Shown here piece by piece: positions 7,806 to 16,561 of a DNA stretch of 46,158 nt (position 1 is the stretch's first letter; each line of letters begins with the position of its first letter). The stretch is from Bordetella parapertussis (GTDB taxonomy: Bacteria; Pseudomonadota; Gammaproteobacteria; Burkholderiales; SG8-41). The stretch lies in NCBI GenBank assembly GCA_945901405.1, contig CAMDLH010000027.1, positions 1 through 46,158 on the forward strand. The letters are read 5' to 3'. The position numbers and the translations under genes are program-made. The notes beneath the pieces were generated by a model. It was not told where the DNA came from. It did no database searches and was given only the letters and a program-made list of their open reading frames with translations.

Positions 7806-8993
7806 ATGAGCGCACAACGCACTGTTCTCTACCAAAGCATTGGCGCCGAACTCTCGCATTTCGATGTCGATGTTGAATCCGCCACGCTGACCAAACGCGC
7901 TTCAATCACGCTGCCTTCCAAGGTGCAGTACGTGTGGCAGCATCCGTCGCGCAAGTACCTGACGGTTTCCACCAGCGATGCGGCGTCGGGCAACGCTCTG
8001 GATCCGGGTGTGATGCATCGCCTGTGCGCGCTCAAAGTGAATGCGGATGGATCACTTGCGCACCATGGCGAATCGCAGCCGCTGCCCTCGCGCCCGATTC
8101 ATCATTGCGTGGATCGCGGCGGCAACTATGCGCTCACCGCGTTCAACAATCCGAGCAACATCACCGTGCATCGCATCAATGCTGACGGCACCATCGGCGC
8201 GAAAGTCGAGCAGACATCCAAGATCGATGTCGGCATCTACGCGCATCAGGTCGTCACCGCGCCTTCGAATCGCATCGTGATTTTCCCCGCGCGCGGCAAT
8301 GATGCACGCCCCGGCAAGCCGGAAGACCCCGGCGCCATCAAGGTGTACGGCTTCAAGGATGGCCAGTTGACGCAATTGCAATCCGTCGACGCAGTGGGCA
8401 AGGGCGGCATGGACTACCGCCCGCGCCACGTTGATTTTCATCCCACGCAACCGTGGATGTACGTGAACGTCGAAAGCCAGAATGAACTGCACATGCATCG
8501 CATCGAGGGCGACAATGTGATCGCGAAACCGTCATTCGTGAAAACCTCGCTCGCGGGCACGCGCGATCCGAAGCTGCATCAGACCACCAGCGCGATTCAC
8601 TTTCACCCGAGCGGCAGGTTTTTATATGTAGGCAACCGCGCCGACGCCACGGTGGAGTTCAATGGCAAGAAAGTTTTCGCCGGCGGTGAAAACAGCATCG
8701 CGGTATTCGCCATCGATCAAACCACCGGCGAACCCACGCGCATCCAGAGCGTCGATCCGCTCACGCACCATGTGCGCACCTTGGGCATCGACCCCAGCGG
8801 GCGACTGCTCGTCACCGCGAACATTCGTGATATGTGGGTGCGCGACGGCAGCAGCAATGGTGTGCGTGTCGCGCCGACCGCACTGACCGTATTTAGAATC
8901 GGTGACGACGGCAAGCTCACCTTCGCGCGCAAATACGATTTCGAGTCCGGCGGAAAACTTCAGTGGTGGGCGGGGATGATGGGGCTGGCATAA
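7806..8993 (+). CDS. Lactonase family beta-propeller protein (6-phosphogluconolactonase-like)
   Basis: 395 residues with repeated propeller blades: VWQHPSRKYLTVST near residue 40, DFHPTQPWMYVNVESQNELHMHRI around 215, IHFHPSGRFLYVGNRADATV around 265, and LGIDPSGRLLVTAN around 325. This is the Pgl/YbhE cycloisomerase-like seven-blade family, whose known members hydrolyse sugar lactones or rearrange muconates. No signal peptide is seen, so it should be cytoplasmic. An AAAGGAG site precedes the ATG. It follows the binding-domain gene by 63 bp, and that gap holds one copy of the recurring A/T-rich element. The natural substrate is open. Confidence 0.85.
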   Translation: MSAQRTVLYQSIGAELSHFDVDVESATLTKRASITLPSKVQYVWQHPSRKYLTVSTSDAASGNALDPGVMHRLCALKVNADGSLAHHGESQPLPSRPIHHCVDRGGNYALTAFNNPSNITVHRINADGTIGAKVEQTSKIDVGIYAHQVVTAPSNRIVIFPARGNDARPGKPEDPGAIKVYGFKDGQLTQLQSVDAVGKGGMDYRPRHVDFHPTQPWMYVNVESQNELHMHRIEGDNVIAKPSFVKTSLAGTRDPKLHQTTSAIHFHPSGRFLYVGNRADATVEFNGKKVFAGGENSIAVFAIDQTTGEPTRIQSVDPLTHHVRTLGIDPSGRLLVTANIRDMWVRDGSSNGVRVAPTALTVFRIGDDGKLTFARKYDFESGGKLQWWAGMMGLA

Positions 8994-8994
8994 C

Positions 8995-9024
8995 GGCAGT
9001 GCGGCAGTGCGGCAGTGCGGCAGT
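8995..9024. repeat. Short tandem repeat, 8-bp unit GCGGCAGT, about 3.75 copies
   Basis: Direct head-to-tail copies of GCGGCAGT start right after the stop codon of the lactonase-like gene. Too short and without spacers, so not a CRISPR. Confidence 0.85.
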
Positions 9025-9030
9025 GTTAAG

Positions 9031-9116
9031 TTTTGAGTGATTAGTGATAAGTTGAAAGTCACGCGCTCGCTTTGCGCGCGCCATTATCCAACTCATAACT
9101 CATCACTCAACACTAG
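9031..9116. repeat. Imperfect inverted repeat between convergent genes, overlapping the dioxygenase 3' end
   Basis: Left arm about 9033-9054 (GAGTGATTAGTGATAAGTTG core) and right arm about 9089-9112 are imperfect inverted copies. The right arm supplies the stop codon and last codons of the dioxygenase at 9103. It could terminate transcription from both sides; it has no clear U-tract. Confidence 0.5.
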
Positions 9117-10020
9117 TGTGCATGCGCTCCGCGCTGGCCACGCCTTCCTGCTCACAAGTATTCGCCACATCGCTCACCGTAGCCCGCCGCATGTCGCGCA
9201 CGAAGCGCATGTCGTCGAAATCCGTGCCGCGATGCATGGTGCAGCGGTTATCCCACATCACGAGGTCGTTCACGCGCCAGCGGTGGATGTAGACAAACTG
9301 GCGCTGGGTGACGTGCGCGAGTAGTTGCTGGAACAGCGCTTCGGCCTCCGCGCCGTCCATGTCCTTGATGGCGCCGATGTGCGAGGCGACGTAGAGCGAT
9401 TTACGACCGGTCTCGGGTATGGTGCGCACCAATAGCTGCGGCACGGGCGGCAGGCGTTTTGCCTCTTCGGGCTGGAATTCCATGAAGCCCGTGCGCTTGC
9501 GCGAATATTCGATCGCGTGCATCGCGACCAGCCCTTCAAGCTTCGCCTTCATTTGCGGCGAGAGTGCGTCGTAGGCCGCGCGCTGGTCGGCGAATTCGGT
9601 ATGCCCGCCGATGGGCACCACCGTCGTCGAATACAGCAGAGAACACAGCCCCGGCCTGTATTTGAACGAACTGTCGGTGTGCCACAGCTTGTTGCCTTCC
9701 TTGTACATGCGCTGGCGGCTGTCGGCGTCCCAGATTTTGCCTTGCTGATTCAGGTTGGAAATGTCAGCGAACGCATGACCCAAACGCGGCGCCGCGTTCT
9801 CCATCGCCAGCACGCGATCCATTTCGATGGGGCCGAAGTGCTTTGCAAAGTCGATGTGCTGTTGCGGCCCGAGATTCTGCTCCGGGAACAGCAGCACGCC
9901 GTATTTCCAGAACGCCTGCTTGATGGCGCTGACATCGTTGTCCGCCAGCGGTTTGGACAAATCCACGTCGTAAATTTCGGCGAAGAAATCCGGTGTTACG
10001 GCGTTTATGGTGATGGTCAT
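9103..10020 (-). CDS. TauD/TfdA family Fe(II)/2-oxoglutarate dioxygenase
   Basis: 305 residues with the facial triad: His114 and Asp116 in LWHTDSSF, and the distal His in NRCTMHRGTDFDD near residue 266. The distal Arg that binds 2-oxoglutarate follows in the VRDMRRATV region. Known members hydroxylate taurine, aryloxyacetates or carnitine-type compounds and release CO2 and succinate. ATG 10020 follows GAGGG. The last codons and stop lie in an inverted repeat, so the extreme C-terminus (TSVE) may not be original. It is divergent from a TctC gene 308 bp away. A second dioxygenase at 28131-29021 is only distantly similar. The substrate is unknown. Confidence 0.92.
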   Translation of the reverse strand: MTITINAVTPDFFAEIYDVDLSKPLADNDVSAIKQAFWKYGVLLFPEQNLGPQQHIDFAKHFGPIEMDRVLAMENAAPRLGHAFADISNLNQQGKIWDADSRQRMYKEGNKLWHTDSSFKYRPGLCSLLYSTTVVPIGGHTEFADQRAAYDALSPQMKAKLEGLVAMHAIEYSRKRTGFMEFQPEEAKRLPPVPQLLVRTIPETGRKSLYVASHIGAIKDMDGAEAEALFQQLLAHVTQRQFVYIHRWRVNDLVMWDNRCTMHRGTDFDDMRFVRDMRRATVSDVANTCEQEGVASAERMHTSVE

Positions 10021-10024
10021 GTTT

Positions 10025-10141
10025 TTAACCCTCGCAAAAAAATTTCTGAATCTCGATCGGCTCGGCGGCCCTTTCGCGCTCGGCGCGGCGCCAGAATGTG
10101 TGAATACTCAACGCCTTCACGTCGATCCTCTGCTCATCCAT
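10025..10141 (-). CDS. Possible 38-residue small ORF ahead of the dioxygenase
   Basis: An ATG at 10141 opens a 38-codon frame (MDEQRIDVKALSIHTFWRRA and 18 more) that stops at 10025, four bases before the dioxygenase start. No clear ribosome-binding site precedes it. It could be a leader peptide, the remnant of a larger gene, or chance. It is the only coding-like piece in the divergent gap and matches no family I know. Confidence 0.25.
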   Translation of the reverse strand: MDEQRIDVKALSIHTFWRRAERERAAEPIEIQKFFCEG

Positions 10142-10328
10142 GATTGGTGAATCCGACCCCCGCTGCCGCACCCGCGGCCTGCATGTTATCCCTGCGAGTT
10201 GTCATGTTTCCCCCTTAACTTGACCTGGCGCACAGTATCCCGCCGCAGCGTGCCGATTGCAATTGCCGCGCGTATAAATTCCGCACAAGCATCACGCAGT
10301 ACAATAGGCCCGCCAACGGACGTACCGG
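10142..10328. other. Non-coding part of the divergent dioxygenase/TctC gap
   Basis: No gene is visible here. A TATAAA at 10273-10278 could be a -10 box for the TctC gene, but the hexamer 17 bp upstream is a poor -35. Nothing else stands out. Confidence 0.3.
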
Positions 10329-11294
10329 ATGCCAAAACACACTATGCGTGCGATTGCCATTTTCATCGTGATGATTTGCGCCAACGCCGCACAGGCGCAG
10401 GACTACCCCGCTCGCGCCATCCGCTTCGTGATTCCCACCTCACCCGGCGGCGCCAGCGACATCCTCGGCCGCCTGCTGGCGCAGCGTTTGTCCGATGCCT
10501 TTGGCCAGCAAGTGATCGCCGACAACCGCGCGGGCGCGAGCAACACGATAGGCGTTGCCATCGTCGCGAAAGCGCCGCCCGACGGTTACACGCTCGGCAT
10601 CAGCGCGGCATCGCTCGCGGTCAACCCCAGCATCATTCGCAAGATGCCCTACGACACGTTGACCGAGCTGGCGCCGCTCACGCGCATTGCCGAAGGGCCG
10701 TTCATGATTTTGCTGCACCCATCGGTGCCGGCCAGAACGGTGAAGGAGCTGATCGCGCTCGCCAAAGCGCGGCCCGATGCGCTGGCGATTGCGTCGTCGG
10801 GCATCGGCACCACGCCGCATCTCGCCGGCGAGTTATTCAACACCATGGGCGCCGTGAAAATCCTGCAAGTGCTCTACAAGGGTACCGGGCAGGCGTTCAC
10901 CAGCCTGCTTTCCGGCGAAATCTCGATCACCTATGCAAGCCCGGTCGCGGCTTCGCATTTCGTGAAAGCGGGCAAATTGCGCGCGCTGGCGGTTACATCA
11001 AAGTCGCGCTCGAAAGCGTATCCGGATGTCGCCGCCGTGGCAGAGACCCTGCCGGGTTACGAAGCCACACAATGGTTCGGAGTATTCACCACGGCGGGCA
11101 CGCCGCGCGCCGTTATCGACAAGCTGAGTCAGACCTGCGCGCGCATCCTGCGCACGCCGGAGATGAGCAACCGGCTCACCAGCGAGGGCATGGATGTCGT
11201 CGCCGGCACGCCCGAAGAGTTCTCCGCCACACTTCGTCAGGAGATGACGAAATGGGCGAAGGTGATCAGGGACGCCGGCATCAAGCCCGAATAA
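10329..11294 (+). CDS. TctC/Bug substrate-binding protein
   Basis: 321 residues and the only plus-strand TctC gene of the window. The signal peptide (about residues 6-23, cleavage near AQAQ) precedes YPARAIRFVIPTSPGG, IADNRAGAS, PPDGYT and YDTLTELAPLTRI; LYKGTG replaces the usual PYKG stretch. Start is ATG 10329, with an in-frame ATG at 10344 as alternative; the ribosome-binding site is weak for both. It ends 17 bp from the convergent amidohydrolase operon, whose substrates it might import, but no TctAB permease is present. The ligand is unknown. Confidence 0.92.
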   Translation: MPKHTMRAIAIFIVMICANAAQAQDYPARAIRFVIPTSPGGASDILGRLLAQRLSDAFGQQVIADNRAGASNTIGVAIVAKAPPDGYTLGISAASLAVNPSIIRKMPYDTLTELAPLTRIAEGPFMILLHPSVPARTVKELIALAKARPDALAIASSGIGTTPHLAGELFNTMGAVKILQVLYKGTGQAFTSLLSGEISITYASPVAASHFVKAGKLRALAVTSKSRSKAYPDVAAVAETLPGYEATQWFGVFTTAGTPRAVIDKLSQTCARILRTPEMSNRLTSEGMDVVAGTPEEFSATLRQEMTKWAKVIRDAGIKPE

Positions 11295-11311
11295 GCCGGC
11301 GACCCAGCCTG

Positions 11312-12547
11312 CTACGCCGCCGTGGACTCCACGCCCACCGGCCGCGTGAGCGGCGCCGCAGGCTTGGGAATCGCATACAGACTGGCGCAGTTATCCCACA
11401 AAATCTTGCGCCGCTGTTCGTCGTTCAATGCCAACCCGAAGAACTGCTGCATCGCCTCCGGGAATGCGCCATCGGAATGCGGATAGTCGCTCGACACGAC
11501 AAAGTATTCCGCGCCCAATTTCTTGACGACATCGACAGCCGGCTCTTCGTCGGCATCGAGCGCAATGTAACACTGCCGCTTGAAATACGCGGAGGGCGGC
11601 ATTGACAATTGATGCTCGACGCCGGAACCGAATTTCTCCCACTGGTCATCAAGCCGCCACAGCCACCAGTAAATCCATCCCGCCGTGCCTTCGAGAAACG
11701 CGCAGCGCAGCTTGGGATGGCGCTCGAGTATGCCGCCGGTGGTCATGCTGGCGATCGCGCCCATCAACTCGACCGGGTTGCGGATCGCGTGGGCGATCGG
11801 GTGGAAATTGGCATGCCCCACATAGCGCTGCCCGATATCGTCCTTAAGCGAAGAATTGCCGGTGGGATGAAACCCTATCGGCACATTCAGTTCCACCAGC
11901 GCCTTCCACAGCGGCTCGCAGGCTTCGTCATGCAAGTGCTGGCCGTTTATCGGGTTCGGCGTGCCGATCACCGCCACCGCGCCAAGTTCCTTCACACAGC
12001 GGCGCGCTTCTTCGACGGCCATGCCTACATCGTGCATCGCGATCTGCGCGGCGAACTTAAGGCGTTGCGGATCGCCCTTGCAATAATCCGCTGCCCAGTT
12101 GTTATACGCACGCGCCAAGGCCGCCGCGTAATCGGGCGCAAGTGCGTCGTGACACAGTATCTGCCGCCCGCGCGTGCCGTACATCACCGCGACATCGATG
12201 CCTTCGATATCCATCGCGGTCAGTGTCGATGTCCAGTCGAAGCCGCGCGAGCGCGCCACGTTGAAATGCGGATGGCGCGCGCGGCTGCGGCGGCGCAGCT
12301 CGCGGCTCGACGCGGTGGCGCCGCTGGACTGGGCGAACGAGGGTATGGTCAGCCCCTGCACTTCCATGCCGCGTATCCTGTCGGCGTTGCCTTTGTCTTC
12401 TGCACTGGGCGTCAACTTCGCTTTTTGTCCGCCAAAGAAACTCGGCGGGTTGGCCTTGTGCGGCCCGTCGAGATAACGCGCCCACAAGTCGTCGGGTTCC
12501 ATCATATGCAGATCGCTGTCGAGTATCAGGTAACCTTCGCGTGCCAT
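11312..12547 (-). CDS. Amidohydrolase family protein (amidohydrolase-2 / metal-dependent hydrolase)
   Basis: 411 residues of the amidohydrolase-2 (ACMSD-related) type. The first metal-site motif is DSDLHMMEP (Asp12, His14), a later ligand is the His of GFHPTGNSS, and the terminal Asp is in VSSDYPHSDGAFP near residue 362. These TIM-barrel enzymes decarboxylate or hydrolyse aromatic and cyclic acids. GGAGGG precedes ATG 12547. It is the last gene of a probable three-gene operon, 11 bp after the D-aminoacylase-like gene. The residues between about 85 and 105 are unusually Arg/Ser-rich, which may be a low-complexity loop. Confidence 0.88.
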   Translation of the reverse strand: MAREGYLILDSDLHMMEPDDLWARYLDGPHKANPPSFFGGQKAKLTPSAEDKGNADRIRGMEVQGLTIPSFAQSSGATASSRELRRRSRARHPHFNVARSRGFDWTSTLTAMDIEGIDVAVMYGTRGRQILCHDALAPDYAAALARAYNNWAADYCKGDPQRLKFAAQIAMHDVGMAVEEARRCVKELGAVAVIGTPNPINGQHLHDEACEPLWKALVELNVPIGFHPTGNSSLKDDIGQRYVGHANFHPIAHAIRNPVELMGAIASMTTGGILERHPKLRCAFLEGTAGWIYWWLWRLDDQWEKFGSGVEHQLSMPPSAYFKRQCYIALDADEEPAVDVVKKLGAEYFVVSSDYPHSDGAFPEAMQQFFGLALNDEQRRKILWDNCASLYAIPKPAAPLTRPVGVESTAA

Positions 12548-12558
12548 AATTCCCTCCG

Positions 12559-14265
12559 TTAGATTGCGTGCGCGTTGTAGTAAGTATTGCGCGCCACCTT
12601 GCCTGGCAGCGCTCCCGTGTGCTCGCCATTCTCCAGCAGCACTTCGCCGTTGACGATCGTCGCCGAGACACCGGCCGCCGCCTCCTTCACACGCCAGCCG
12701 TTCGCCGGGAAGTCGTGAACGATGCTTTCCGGCAGCGGGCGCACGGTGTCGGGATCGAAGATCACGATGTCCGCGTTCATGCCGGGCCGCAACAGGCCGC
12801 GGTCGTAGAGGCCCAGCGCCGAGGCGGAGTCGAAGGTCAGGCGCCGCACCGCGTGCTCAAGCGTCATGATCTGCTTCTCGCGCACCCACTCGGCGAGGAG
12901 CCGCGTGCAATAGCCGTAGCCGCCATGGAACTGCACATGCGCGCCGCCGTCCGACAGCCCGATGATGGCGTTCGGATGGGTGAGTATCTGCTTCATCGCA
13001 TCGTTGTCAACGTTGATTTCCGCCAGTATGAACTCGGTTTCCAATTTCTCTTCGACGACCAAGTCGAGGAATGCGTCAATGACGCCTTTGCCCTGCTGTT
13101 TCGCGAGCTGGCCGATGGTCTTGCCGTGTAGCCCCTTGTTTTTTTCCAGCGCGGACTTTTCGACCCACATGTGGTCCCACCACTTCATGGAATAACCCGC
13201 TGCCGGCAGCTTGGTGCCTTTGTGCTCGACAACCTCCTCGTGCAGCTTGCGCCGGACGGCGGGATCGCCGTAGGCACGCAATTTCGCTTCCTCGGACGAG
13301 AGCAGGATCGGATGCCACGTGGGAGTGCCGCGGAAAACCTGGCAGTTCTTCATCGTGAAGTGCTGCGTGGTGCGGTTCGGACTGCACAGCGGAAAGGCGC
13401 GGATGCCGGCCTGCGAGGTCTCATCAAGGCGCGCCATGTGTTTCTTCCATGCCTCCGGATCGCGCATCGTCTGGCCAAGGTTGTTGTAGATCACGGTACG
13501 GCCCGTCGCCTCGGAAAGGCGGGCCATCAGCCCGTCCTTGAGTTCCGGCGCGCGGCCACCGCCGCACTGGATGATGCCGGTGCCAAGCTCGCGCAATACG
13601 TCGGAGATCGCGAAAATCTCTTCTTCGTCGGCCCATAGCGCGGGAATGTGCACGCCCTGCGGGTCGTAATGGCCTTTGTTGCGCGATATCGAAAACCCCA
13701 GCGCGCCGGCCTTCATGCCGTCGCGCACAACGTCCTGCATCGCCTTGATCTCGTCGCCGGTGGCGGTGCGCTTCTGGCTCTCTTCGCCCATCACGTAATA
13801 ACGCACCGTGGTGTGGCCGATGAAATTGCCGACGTTGACACCGAGACGACCTTCGAGCCGGTTCATGTATTGCGCGATCGACTCCCACTCGACGTCTACC
13901 GTATCGAGCACGTTCATCGGGATCGCCTCGACATACGAGAGAAACTCGGCCACGCGCTTCGCGGTGCCGGGACGAATCGGCGCGAGTCCAAGCGAACAAT
14001 TGCCGAACACGACCGTGGTCGCGCCGTGTTGCGGGGAGAAAGAACACAACGGGTCCCAGGTGACCTGGGCATCGAAGTGGCAATGGTTGTCAACGAAGCC
14101 AGGAGCAACCACGTGTCCCCCGGCATCCATAGTGCGTTTGGCAGGGCCGCTCAACTTGCCCAGTTCGGCGATCTTGCCGTTCCTGACACCGACATCACCG
14201 CGGAATGCTGGCATGCCCGAGCCATCGACAATGCGGCCATTCTTGATCAGTAGATCATAAGTCAT
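12559..14265 (-). CDS. N-acyl-D-amino-acid deacylase family amidohydrolase
   Basis: 568 residues, full length for the D-aminoacylase family. It begins with the beta-sandwich strand LLIKNGRIVDGSGMPAFRGD, then DNHCHFD (metal ligands His61 and His63), GNCSLGLAP (Cys90, the family metal-bridging Cys), GHTTVRYYVMG, and LSDGGAHVQFH supplying the catalytic Asp. The enzyme would hydrolyse an N-acyl or cyclic amide in the cytoplasm. AAAGGGG fits ATG 14265; the upstream TTG at 14280 lies within that ribosome-binding site. It is the middle gene of the 15396-11312 operon and is homologous to the partial gene at the window start. The true substrate is not known. Confidence 0.92.
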   Translation of the reverse strand: MTYDLLIKNGRIVDGSGMPAFRGDVGVRNGKIAELGKLSGPAKRTMDAGGHVVAPGFVDNHCHFDAQVTWDPLCSFSPQHGATTVVFGNCSLGLAPIRPGTAKRVAEFLSYVEAIPMNVLDTVDVEWESIAQYMNRLEGRLGVNVGNFIGHTTVRYYVMGEESQKRTATGDEIKAMQDVVRDGMKAGALGFSISRNKGHYDPQGVHIPALWADEEEIFAISDVLRELGTGIIQCGGGRAPELKDGLMARLSEATGRTVIYNNLGQTMRDPEAWKKHMARLDETSQAGIRAFPLCSPNRTTQHFTMKNCQVFRGTPTWHPILLSSEEAKLRAYGDPAVRRKLHEEVVEHKGTKLPAAGYSMKWWDHMWVEKSALEKNKGLHGKTIGQLAKQQGKGVIDAFLDLVVEEKLETEFILAEINVDNDAMKQILTHPNAIIGLSDGGAHVQFHGGYGYCTRLLAEWVREKQIMTLEHAVRRLTFDSASALGLYDRGLLRPGMNADIVIFDPDTVRPLPESIVHDFPANGWRVKEAAAGVSATIVNGEVLLENGEHTGALPGKVARNTYYNAHAI

Positions 14266-14370
14266 CGCTACCCCTTTCAACGTTTACGTTACGGCATCAC
14301 TTTCACCGCAAAAGCGCCATAGGCGAACAATAATGCCAATGAAACACACACTTCAGATTGCCCGTAACAA

Positions 14371-15396
14371 TCACGCGGCAGCGCGTTCGCGCGGCGCAAC
14401 CGTTGCAAACCGCGACAACATGCCGGCGGCGTTGCGATGCAGGATGTTCTCGCGCGCCTCCGCACTGATCTGCGCCTCTTTCAACGCGTTGGCCGTCCAC
14501 TGGCAGCCGAACTCGCTGCCGTCTGTGCCGCACACAATGCGCTCGGCGCCGTACAAATGCACGCCAGCCTCGATGGAGCGCGGGCCGAACGAATTGCAAT
14601 CGACATACACTTTCGCGCGGCGGAAGCGTGAAGACGGCAACTCTTCCTTGGGTGTATCGAGCAGACAGCGGTGATCCATGCGCTCGATCTCATATGGAAT
14701 ATTACCGCCGAGGTTGTGCACTAGGATCGTCGCGTCGGGGTACGGCGCAAGGAAATCAGTGAGACACAGCGTCACCATCACCGACGATAAACTTGCCTGC
14801 ATGTCGAGCGTGCCGTTGCGGCGGCGCGCATTGTCGGTGTCACCCGCGACCTTGGGAAACGCATCGCCCGGCCGCGGGCCGTGATGCACGAACAGAATCG
14901 CGCGCCGTCGGTTCGCCACCTCCAGCAACGGACGCGCGTCCTCCGCATGTTTGCTGGTGAGAAACAGGTTGCCCGGTATTTGCGCGCCGAGAACTCCCGG
15001 CAAATCCAGCACGCGCTCCAGTTCGGCGGCGGCGGCGGCCATGTCTGTCAGCGGCAACGCGCCCAAGGCGGAAAAGCGCCCTGGGTATTTCTGGCAAATC
15101 TCCGACAACGCATCATTGACCATCCTGCACAGCGGCAGCGACACCTCGACCGGCTGCGATTCGATCCAGCAGAACCCGCCCAGCAGAGACAGCACGCTGG
15201 TCGTGACACCCTGGCGATCCATGCGCGCCAGATGAAAATTCACATCATCAAATGCTTTGTCCAGCGGCTCTTCACCAACACGGGTTTTCAGCACTTCAAC
15301 GCCGTCGGCGTTGCGCACGATGCGCGGCTCGCGAGTGCGGCCGCGCAGTGCATCGATCAATTCGGCGGGTCTCCAGTGTGCGTGCATGTCGATCAT
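14371..15396 (-). CDS. ACMSD-like amidohydrolase/decarboxylase family protein
   Basis: 341 residues of the amidohydrolase-2 superfamily, closest in pattern to aminocarboxymuconate-semialdehyde decarboxylase. HxH metal motif at His5/His7 (MIDMHAHW), further His in ILFVHHGPRPG near residue 172 and VHNLGGNIPYEIERMDHR near 228, and the Asp of VCGTDGSEFG near 289. ACMSD-type enzymes decarboxylate or hydrate ring-cleavage products. AAGGAG precedes ATG 15396. It leads the three-gene hydrolase operon (105 bp to the next start) and is divergent from the selenoprotein gene, sharing a 255-bp promoter gap that contains the palindrome GTGGGCCTATGGCCCGCAC at 15565-15583. Confidence 0.88.
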   Translation of the reverse strand: MIDMHAHWRPAELIDALRGRTREPRIVRNADGVEVLKTRVGEEPLDKAFDDVNFHLARMDRQGVTTSVLSLLGGFCWIESQPVEVSLPLCRMVNDALSEICQKYPGRFSALGALPLTDMAAAAAELERVLDLPGVLGAQIPGNLFLTSKHAEDARPLLEVANRRRAILFVHHGPRPGDAFPKVAGDTDNARRRNGTLDMQASLSSVMVTLCLTDFLAPYPDATILVHNLGGNIPYEIERMDHRCLLDTPKEELPSSRFRRAKVYVDCNSFGPRSIEAGVHLYGAERIVCGTDGSEFGCQWTANALKEAQISAEARENILHRNAAGMLSRFATVAPRERAAA

Positions 15397-15651
15397 GGCA
15401 GTCTCCTTGGTCGGGTGATTCAGGTTGAACCGGGCGGGAAAAAACGTGAATTCGAATACGTCTAACGAAATTTATGCCAACTGTACGCGCGAGGCAAGCC
15501 CGATTGTTATTTGGCTCAATCAAGCCTCGCCGGCCGGCAAGTATCCACAATGAGCATCCACACCGTGGGCCTATGGCCCGCACCGGCTGCACAATAGCGC
15601 TTGATAACGCGTTAAACTTATCTCCGAGCCGCACATACCTTTGGAGCCAAT

Positions 15652-16422
15652 ATGGAAATCGCAGCCGATAAGTACATGTATTTCACCCAGCCGGGGTGAA
15701 GTAGCTGTCTCAGAACGAAAGAGTTTCTTTCGAAAAGCGGGATCGACATGGTCGTGATCGACGTTCTTAACGACGCCGCCGGCCGTGAACTATTGTTCAG
15801 CAAGTACGGGTTGCGCAAGGTGCCGGTGCTTGCCAAGGGCGACAAATACGCATTCGGTCAAATGCTTGACCCGTTCGCGAAATTCGCGGGCGTGCCCATG
15901 CCCGGCGCCAATCGGCTGTCGCCGGAGCAACTCTACAAAAAATACGAAATGGTGTTTACCGCGGGGCAACGTTACGCGCGGCAGTTTTCCGCCGAGGCGT
16001 TACGCGAGCGCGTGATCCCGCGCCGCGAGCGCGTGATTCGCACGCTGTGTTATCACATCTTTCGCATCGGCGAATCGTTTCTTGAAACCTGGGATGGCGC
16101 TGAATACTCGGCGAAGATCGCCGACAACGAGCCGCCCGCATCGATGCAAAGCGGTGACGACATCGCGCGTTACGGCGCCGCCGTGTGGCAACGCTACGAA
16201 GCGTGGTGGCAAGGACTCGAAGACCGCAAGCTGTCGCGCGTGCTCAACACCTATTACGGCGATACCGTCGCGCACCAGGTATTCGAGCGCGTCACCTGGC
16301 ATTCGGCGCAACACTGCCGGCAACTGATCGCCGTGCTGGAGCGCATGGGCATTCAGGCAGATGTTCCGTTGACCGCCGATGATCTTGCCGGACTGCCGCT
16401 GCCGGAGCGGCTGTGGGAATAG
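15652..16422 (+). CDS. Candidate selenoprotein: glutaredoxin-like UxxC domain fused to a DinB-like domain
   Basis: The ATG at 15652 follows TTGGAG and opens a frame that meets TGA at 15697-15699 (codon 16), then runs on without a break to TAA 16422, 256 residues in all. Read through as selenocysteine, residues 7-19 are KYMYFTQPG-U-SSC, a glutaredoxin active site with Sec in place of the first Cys (U16, C19). The thioredoxin fold continues with helix LRTKEFLSKSG, strand MVVIDV, and the cis-Pro region KVPVL (Pro58). From about residue 95 the protein resembles a DinB/YfiT four-helix domain, with possible metal ligands His135, His208 and His217/His221 (WHSAQH). A perfect hairpin follows the UGA at the right distance. 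Role inferred: thiol-disulfide redox chemistry. The Sec-synthesis genes are not in the window. Confidence 0.82.
15716..15732 (+). promoter_or_regulatory. Bacterial SECIS-like hairpin after the in-frame UGA
   Basis: CGAAAGA (15716-15722) pairs perfectly with TCTTTCG (15726-15732) around a GTT loop. The loop begins 23 nt after the UGA and its first base is G. These features agree with the known bacterial SECIS rules: apical loop 16-37 nt after UGA, a stem of 4 or more pairs, and G in the first two loop positions. Confidence 0.75.
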
Positions 16423-16561
16423 TTTTCGTCGCACGCCGTTAGCTGAACCCCGCGTCCGTCAAACATTACACATATCATTGCGCGCGGCCGAGCGCCCGCG
16501 CCGGACGCGTGCGTTAACGTATTGACCGGTTTTCTCCAGTGGCAACGTTGAGGATCACATC

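Noticed and set aside
8995..9024. CRISPR-like repeat
   Set aside because: An 8-bp unit without spacers is a simple tandem repeat.
10199..11605. Long plus-strand ORF of 468 codons overlapping the TctC gene
   Set aside because: Arg/His/Ala-rich, no family signature, and it covers the well-supported TctC gene in another frame; an effect of high GC.
15565..15583. Palindrome GTGGGCC TAT GGCCCGCAC as an operator for the divergent pair
   Set aside because: Single occurrence, not positioned relative to a recognisable promoter; noted within the gene entry only.
15748..16422. Separate DinB-like gene starting after the UGA
   Set aside because: It would begin inside the second beta-strand of the glutaredoxin fold and lack a ribosome-binding site; the read-through version has a proper start and active site.
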